Assembly: GCA_021801945.1 (NCBI GenBank)
Contig: JAKABE010000091.1
Coordinates: forward strand, 1-9,919
Origin: Acidobacteriota bacterium
Lineage (GTDB): Bacteria; Acidobacteriota; Terriglobia; Terriglobales; Acidobacteriaceae
Length of the DNA: 9,919 nt
Direction: 5' to 3'
In this document: one piece after another, positions 5,905 through 9,919 of the stretch
Layout: each line of letters opens with the position of its first letter
Position numbering within the stretch: the first letter of the stretch is position 1
The notes under the pieces: model-generated
The model's input: the letters and a program-made list of their open reading frames with translations, nothing else
Told to the model about the DNA's origin: nothing
Database searches by the model: none
Position numbers and translations under genes: made by a program

Positions 5905-7086
5905 TCAGACCCTTACCAACTCCCGCTGCACGCGTCCCGTCACCCACGCCTTGCCCGGCGCGGTGAGCATGTTCAACTCACTGCGCACGCCAAATTCCGG
6001 CAGATAAATCCCCGGCTCAACCGAGAAGCAGGTGTGGGGCAGGATGCGGCGTTCATCATGCGCTTCCAGATTGTCCAGGTGCGCGCCCGCGCCGTGCAGC
6101 TCGCGGCCGATGTTGTGCCCGGTGCGGTGTGTAAAGTACTCGCCGAAACCCGCTGCCCGGATCACGCTGCGCGCCGCATCGTCGGCCTCGAAGCCGCGGA
6201 TCGTTCGCCCTGAAGCAAACGCACTCTCCACTGCGGCGACCGCGGCATCGCGGGCCCTGAGCACCGTCTCGAAGACCAGCTGCTCCCGGCCGCTAGGCTC
6301 GCGGCCCACCACCCCCGTCCAGGTGATGTCATAAAACACGGTCTCCGGCGCATTCACGCGCCCCCAAATGTCGATGAGCACAAAATCCCCTTCGCGGATG
6401 GGCGCCGAGCGGCTGGCCGAGGGCTCATAGTGCGAGTCGCTGGTGTTGGCATTCACGCTCACATCAGGCCCGTTCTCCCACACCAGACCCTCGCGGCGCA
6501 TGGCCTCGCCGAGCCAGAGAACCATGTCATACTCCGAGACCTTGCCCGCGCCGCCCGCAGCGGGCCGCAGCCGCCGGCCCATCTCCCGCCAGCCCTCGCC
6601 CAGAATGGCGTCGATCGCTCGTTGCGCCACGCCGTGGCTCACCTTCTGCTCCTCGCTGAGCACTGCCTCAAATTGGCTCACCAGGTCGGCGGAGCTCACG
6701 ACCTCCTTGCCCAGCGAGCGCACAAATTCCACCGTCCCCGCATCCACCATCGAGACGTACATGATGTCGTTGTTGGGTGAGTACTGCATGGCCACGCGCC
6801 GCGCCCCGGCGAGAATCGCTTCCAGGCCCGCGTGCAGCTCCTGCCAGCTTGAGTACTCGGTCTTGGCGCCAGGCAGCACATCCAGCCGCCCCTGCTCAAT
6901 GCGGTGCACCAGCTTGCGGGGCTCCCCCTGGACGGGCACAAAATAGTACCACCGCCGCGTTACGTGCGCCTTTTCGTCCAGTCCCAGAATGCGCCCAGCC
7001 ACAGGATCGCGGTGATGATGGTCGTAAAAGAGCCAGCCGTCGCAGCCTGCCTCGCGCAGCGCTGCCTGCATTGCCTCAAGGTTCAT
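5905..7086 (-). CDS. M24-family metallopeptidase (Xaa-Pro dipeptidase-like)
   Basis: A probable cytoplasmic two-metal peptidase of the pita-bread fold, 393 residues. Residues 1-~150 form the creatinase-like N-terminal domain (DGWLFYDHHHRDP near 16-28). The catalytic domain supplies five expected ligands: D239 (VLIDIWGR), D253 (VFYDITWTG), H324 (HRTGHNIGRELHG), E357 (SVEPGIY) and E370 (GVRSELNML). D239 and D253 are 14 apart rather than the classical 11, which reflects a short insertion after IDIWGR; the usual RIED motif reads RSEL here. All ligands are present, so activity is likely, with prolyl dipeptides the family default. The ATG at 7086 follows the upstream stop by 24 bases. There is no good Shine-Dalgarno, only a hairpin at 7087-7105, so expression may depend on coupling to the upstream gene. 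Confidence 0.87.
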   Translation of the reverse strand: MNLEAMQAALREAGCDGWLFYDHHHRDPVAGRILGLDEKAHVTRRWYYFVPVQGEPRKLVHRIEQGRLDVLPGAKTEYSSWQELHAGLEAILAGARRVAMQYSPNNDIMYVSMVDAGTVEFVRSLGKEVVSSADLVSQFEAVLSEEQKVSHGVAQRAIDAILGEGWREMGRRLRPAAGGAGKVSEYDMVLWLGEAMRREGLVWENGPDVSVNANTSDSHYEPSASRSAPIREGDFVLIDIWGRVNAPETVFYDITWTGVVGREPSGREQLVFETVLRARDAAVAAVESAFASGRTIRGFEADDAARSVIRAAGFGEYFTHRTGHNIGRELHGAGAHLDNLEAHDERRILPHTCFSVEPGIYLPEFGVRSELNMLTAPGKAWVTGRVQRELVRV

Positions 7087-7105
7087 AGCGGCATCATACG
7101 CCGCT
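7087..7105 (-). promoter_or_regulatory. Hairpin and minimal ORF abutting the M24 start codon
   Basis: AGCGGC (7087-7092) and GCCGCT (7100-7105) form a perfect 6-bp stem with a 7-base loop in the 24-base gap before the M24 ATG, where a ribosome binding site is expected. On the minus strand the same bases read ATG ATG CCG CTA TGA, a four-codon frame whose TGA overlaps the M24 ATG as ATGA. Either feature could tune initiation by masking or by reinitiation; both are speculative. Confidence 0.3.
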
Positions 7106-7110
7106 CGTAA

Positions 7111-7842
7111 TCATTGCGACGGCAGCACCAGCCTGTCATATAATCCGCCGACAATGGCTCCCACGGTGAGCGTTGCCAGGACGATGTAACCCGCTTCAAT
7201 CACAAGCAGCTCATGAGGCATGCTTGCAATGGCATACCAACTCACCGCAGCCAGGCCTGCGCTCAGCAGCACCGACATCAGAACTCCCTGAAGCACGCCT
7301 TTGCGATGACACACGGCAAGGAGCCACGCGACGCCGTAGGCAAAGAGAAGACAGACGGCGGCCGTAAGCAGATGCGGCGAAAGCCACCACACCAACTGCT
7401 TCACTTGCGCATGACTGAGTCCAGCAGCGTCCATCCACTGCGCACGGAACAGATAGTGCGAATGCCAAAAGGCTCCCAGGCACCAGGCCGCAAACGCCGC
7501 CAGAAGTATGGGAAGGTGGTAGATCTGTTTCGCTTTCACCTTCACTTCGGCGGGTGTGTAGGGTTCTGCCTGAGCCGCCTGCGACAGGCATGCCCGGCCG
7601 CAATTCGCGCGTTCCGGCCAGCACGTACAGTCGGATAAACGCAACTCCGGATTTCCATCGATTCCTGTCATCGCGGCGTGCAGGGCATCGATGTTGACGG
7701 CAGCAGGTTGCTTGTCTTCAGGGCATGCAACCAGCCGGCTGCCGGAATATCGCTTGTAAATCTCACGCAGCCAGAGTGCAAAGGGAAGCAGCATCAACGA
7801 CGCAGCAGCAAGGCAAAGCAGGGACCAAAAGAGGATAAACAT
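7111..7842 (-). CDS. Membrane protein: Cys cluster plus DUF1761-like domain
   Basis: An inner-membrane protein of 243 residues; function unknown. Helix 1 spans ~2-24. A soluble segment of about 80 residues follows, with five cysteines: C40 (VACPE), C72, C74, C81 and C85 in SDCTCWPERANCGRACL. The spacing (C-x-C-x6-C-x3-C plus the earlier C-P) suggests a metal or Fe-S site, though no defined domain comes to mind. Residues ~108-238 match the DUF1761 pattern from memory: AAFAAWCLGAFWHSHYLF, WMDAAGLS, then helices ending in IEAGYIVLATLTVGAIVGGL. The start is firm: AAGGAAGGTGG lies three bases before the ATG. It is the first gene of the minus-strand cluster, and a CRP-like dyad lies ~50 bases upstream of the ATG. 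Confidence 0.72.
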   Translation of the reverse strand: MFILFWSLLCLAAASLMLLPFALWLREIYKRYSGSRLVACPEDKQPAAVNIDALHAAMTGIDGNPELRLSDCTCWPERANCGRACLSQAAQAEPYTPAEVKVKAKQIYHLPILLAAFAAWCLGAFWHSHYLFRAQWMDAAGLSHAQVKQLVWWLSPHLLTAAVCLLFAYGVAWLLAVCHRKGVLQGVLMSVLLSAGLAAVSWYAIASMPHELLVIEAGYIVLATLTVGAIVGGLYDRLVLPSQ

Positions 7843-8130
7843 GGCCCACCTTCCTTCTGTCTGGAGTCTGCCCCCGCTTCGAAGTTCCTTCTGTGATCTG
7901 CGTCACAATCGCGGGTTGATGAGCCGTTACCCGCCCACGAAGACTTTGCGTGGCTTATTTTCCTTGCTGGCGCACGCGCGGAAATTGGCGCCGCGAATAC
8001 GTCCCTGAGGTGTATAAAAGACAAGCGCGGCATTACCGCCGAGATTCTTTAATCAAAAGAAGCTCTGAGGATCCTCCAGGGCTCTCCGAGAGCGATGGAT
8101 CCAATTCCAGGTAAAAGGAAGGTGTGCCGG
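7843..8130. promoter_or_regulatory. Divergent intergenic control region
   Basis: This lies between the minus-strand operon start (7842) and the plus-strand hydrolase start (8131), so it should hold promoters for both. It contains a perfect CRP/FNR-like dyad (7892-7907), an adjacent 6-bp inverted repeat GCGGGT/ACCCGC (7911-7916, 7929-7934), an 8-base palindrome CTTCGAAG (7877-7884), and two copies of TTCCTTCTGT (7851-7860, 7885-7894). TATAAA at 8013-8018 could be a -10 box for the hydrolase gene but has no -35 partner. Near the hydrolase start, GCTCTC-C-GAGAGC (8081-8093) is flanked by two GGATCC sites (8069-8074, 8097-8102). No gene is visible. Confidence 0.6.
7892..7907. promoter_or_regulatory. 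CRP/FNR-family operator, TGTGA-N6-TCACA
   Basis: TGTGATCTGCGTCACA is a perfect match to the symmetric core recognised by CRP-type regulators in proteobacteria. An exact 10-base match is expected by chance only about 0.01 times in 10 kb. It lies ~50 bases upstream of the membrane-protein ATG on the minus strand and ~220 bases upstream of the hydrolase on the plus strand, so the minus-strand operon is the likelier target. Whether the host has a regulator with this specificity cannot be seen here. Confidence 0.55.
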
Positions 8131-9919
8131 ATGGCATTCCCGAAGACTGTTGCCCGTGCTGCAATGATCTGCGCTCTTCTGGTGCTCTTGCCTATCTCCT
8201 TGACCTTCGCCCAGAGTGAGACGGGGCTGTCGTCTCGGAGCGGCCTCTCGGCCCAGTTTGACGCGACGACCGGCGAGTACCTCATCAGCGCAAGCGACCC
8301 GCACTGGATCTTCGGCGGAACGCTGGCCAGCGCCGCGAGCGATGTCCACACAGCCAGCGGGCAGGACCGCATTGGCCCATATCAGCAGATTACCTTTACG
8401 TGGCAGAACGGCGAGACCCCGCTCCAGGGAACGATTCGCCTCTACCAGCAGCAACCGCTGGTCCTCTTTAAATACAAGTATTTGAAGGCCGCCAGTCCCG
8501 CATCAGTCTCTTTCCCCAATTTCACGAGCATTCCGGCCCCTCTCCACCACTTCAGCTACAGAAACGACGCCTTCGCGGCGCCGCAGTTTGAGCTCGGGCA
8601 ATACGGTACGCCGTGGCTGCTGTTTGACGGCAAAGCAGATGCCGCCGTGATCTCTCCCGCTTCGCACTTCATCATTGCCGCGATGCACGGCGACGGAAAT
8701 CATCTCGTCGCCAGCAGTCTGAACAGCCAGCTTCCGGGCGTGCCGGCCGGCTTTGCGCAGCAAACGTTGATGGCCATCGCGCCCGGCATCCGGCACACGT
8801 TCGACATCTGGGGATCGGCACTGATTGCACTGGGCGGCAAGATCCGCCCGGGGAATGAAAGCGACATCACACTGAAGTATTACGGGTACTGGACCGACAA
8901 CGGTGCGGCCTACTATTACCGCTTCGATCCGAAGGTGGGCTATGCGGGCACGCTGGAGGCGGTCATCAAGCGCTACCGCGAGGAGAAGATCCCCGTGCGC
9001 TATTTGCAGCTCGATAGCTGGTGGTACGACAAGTCCTATCCGGACATGGGCCCCAATGACCATACGGGAAATTGGAGGGCCTTCGGCGGCATTATGCAGT
9101 ACCGCGCCGACGCTTCTCTCTTTCCGCAAGGGCTCGGCGCATTTCACAAGGCGGTGGAGCTTCCGCTTGTTGTTCACAGCCGCTGGATCAGCGAGCAAAG
9201 CCCCTACCGCAAGAACTATCAGATCTCCGGCGTCGCTCCCGTGGGCGCTAAATGGTGGAACGATACCGCCCAGTATCTCGAATCGAATGGTGTGGTTACC
9301 TACGAGCAGGACTGGCAGAGCCTTATTCCACAGCAGACACCTGCCTTTAGCAGCACCATCGGAACGGGTGACGAGTTCTATAACCACATGGCGGATTCCT
9401 GTCAGGCCCATCGCCTGACCATGCAATATTGCATGGCGCTGCCCAGCGACTTTCTTGAGGGCAGCCGCTACGGCAATCTCACGTCAATCCGCACCAGCGA
9501 CGACCGCTTTTCCCGGCCGCGCTGGCGAAACTTCCTTTACACGTCGCAGCTCGCCTATGCGATCGGAACATGGCCGTGGACGGATGTGTACTTCAGCCGT
9601 GAAACCGATAACATGCTCATCGGCACGCTCTCAGCGGGACCGGTGGGCACGGGCGACGCGCTGGGCACCGAAGATAGGAAGAACATCATGAGGTCGGTGC
9701 GCGGCGATGGCGTAATCGTGAAGCCTGATGTGCCGCTGATGCCGCTGGACCGGATGTACATCGAAGATGCACACACCGAGGCGCCGCGTGCGCCAAGCCA
9801 CGGATTCCAGGGCGAAATGGCGCACCGCGGCCAAGCGCCCTTCATCGCCAGCGCCTGGACCCGCGACGGAGCCATCCGGACCGCGTATGTCTTCGCGTTC
9901 AGCCGCTCTGCCGCAGTCT
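8131..9919 (+). CDS. Secreted clan GH-D-like glycoside hydrolase, 3' end cut off
   Basis: A likely exported carbohydrate-active enzyme, 596 residues in the window with no stop before the edge. A Sec signal peptide is clear: MAFPKTVARAA, a hydrophobic core ICALLVLLPISL, then TFA with cleavage before QS at ~28/29. Residues ~30-240 look like a beta-sandwich domain. A TIM-barrel follows: YWTDNGAAYYY (253-263), VRYLQLDSWWYDK (D295), VTYEQDWQS (D394), IRTSDDRF (D457/D458) and LSAGPVGTGDALG (500-512). This order resembles alpha-galactosidase and raffinose-synthase relatives. D394 would be the nucleophile and D457 or D458 the acid/base, by analogy only; substrate unknown. ATG 8131 is preferred over in-frame ATG 8095 because AGGAAGG (8116-8122) sits eight bases ahead and the signal peptide is then of normal length. 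Confidence 0.75.
   Translation, partial: MAFPKTVARAAMICALLVLLPISLTFAQSETGLSSRSGLSAQFDATTGEYLISASDPHWIFGGTLASAASDVHTASGQDRIGPYQQITFTWQNGETPLQGTIRLYQQQPLVLFKYKYLKAASPASVSFPNFTSIPAPLHHFSYRNDAFAAPQFELGQYGTPWLLFDGKADAAVISPASHFIIAAMHGDGNHLVASSLNSQLPGVPAGFAQQTLMAIAPGIRHTFDIWGSALIALGGKIRPGNESDITLKYYGYWTDNGAAYYYRFDPKVGYAGTLEAVIKRYREEKIPVRYLQLDSWWYDKSYPDMGPNDHTGNWRAFGGIMQYRADASLFPQGLGAFHKAVELPLVVHSRWISEQSPYRKNYQISGVAPVGAKWWNDTAQYLESNGVVTYEQDWQSLIPQQTPAFSSTIGTGDEFYNHMADSCQAHRLTMQYCMALPSDFLEGSRYGNLTSIRTSDDRFSRPRWRNFLYTSQLAYAIGTWPWTDVYFSRETDNMLIGTLSAGPVGTGDALGTEDRKNIMRSVRGDGVIVKPDVPLMPLDRMYIEDAHTEAPRAPSHGFQGEMAHRGQAPFIASAWTRDGAIRTAYVFAFSRSAAV

Noticed and set aside
8013..8018. TATAAA as a -10 box for the hydrolase gene
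   Set aside because: No -35 match at suitable spacing and no TG extension at the correct offset; kept only as a note in the intergenic region.
8503..9426. 307-residue open frame on the minus strand
   Set aside because: It is antisense to the hydrolase, whose plus-strand frame has a signal peptide, a Shine-Dalgarno and ordered barrel motifs.
1..9919. CRISPR array, tRNA/rRNA gene, insertion sequence with transposase, or toxin-antitoxin pair
   Set aside because: I found no regularly spaced repeats, no clover-leaf or rRNA sequence, no transposase motifs and no paired small toxin-antitoxin frames.

Overview
The window looks like a chromosomal segment of an acidobacterium (phylum Acidobacteriota). 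This rests on the high-GC coding style and on several uncharacterised membrane families that I associate from memory with that phylum (a DUF6677-like protein, a Cys-motif/DUF1761-like protein and a 59-residue membrane protein). No marker gene in the window proves it, and I could not search a database.

Layout. Positions 1-468 hold no gene I recognise. The first ~120 bases are clearly AT-rich and contain a long imperfect palindrome, unlike the GC-rich remainder, so a mobile-element end or other foreign junction may lie here. rbfA (469-894, +) follows, with a purine/pyrimidine-rich leader that can fold in two mutually exclusive ways. Immediately downstream is nrnA (899-1828, +). It keeps its DHH and GGGH motifs but is broken by an in-frame stop, two single-base frameshifts and an internal deletion, so I call it a pseudogene. 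After ~310 non-coding bases comes a polytopic ArnT/GT39-type glycosyltransferase (2139-3935, +), then ~300 non-coding bases, then a two-domain GNAT acetyltransferase (4235-5272, +).

The other half of the window is a minus-strand cluster, transcribed from ~7842 down to 5259: a membrane protein with a Cys cluster and a DUF1761-like domain, an M24 metallopeptidase, a DUF6677-like four-helix membrane protein, and a 59-aa two-helix membrane protein. The last starts with GTG overlapping the previous stop codon and ends 14 bases inside the 3' end of the convergent GNAT gene. The spacing suggests one operon.

A divergent intergenic region (7843-8130) separates this operon from a secreted, clan GH-D-like (alpha-galactosidase superfamily) glycoside hydrolase gene (8131 to beyond the window end, +). 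This region carries a perfect CRP/FNR-type dyad, TGTGA-N6-TCACA, the best regulatory signal in the window.

The strongest leads are the decayed nrnA behind an intact rbfA, the hidden small membrane gene with its two overlaps, the CRP-like box between the divergent units, and the Cys-cluster/DUF1761 architecture. I saw no CRISPR array, RNA gene, transposase or defence system.
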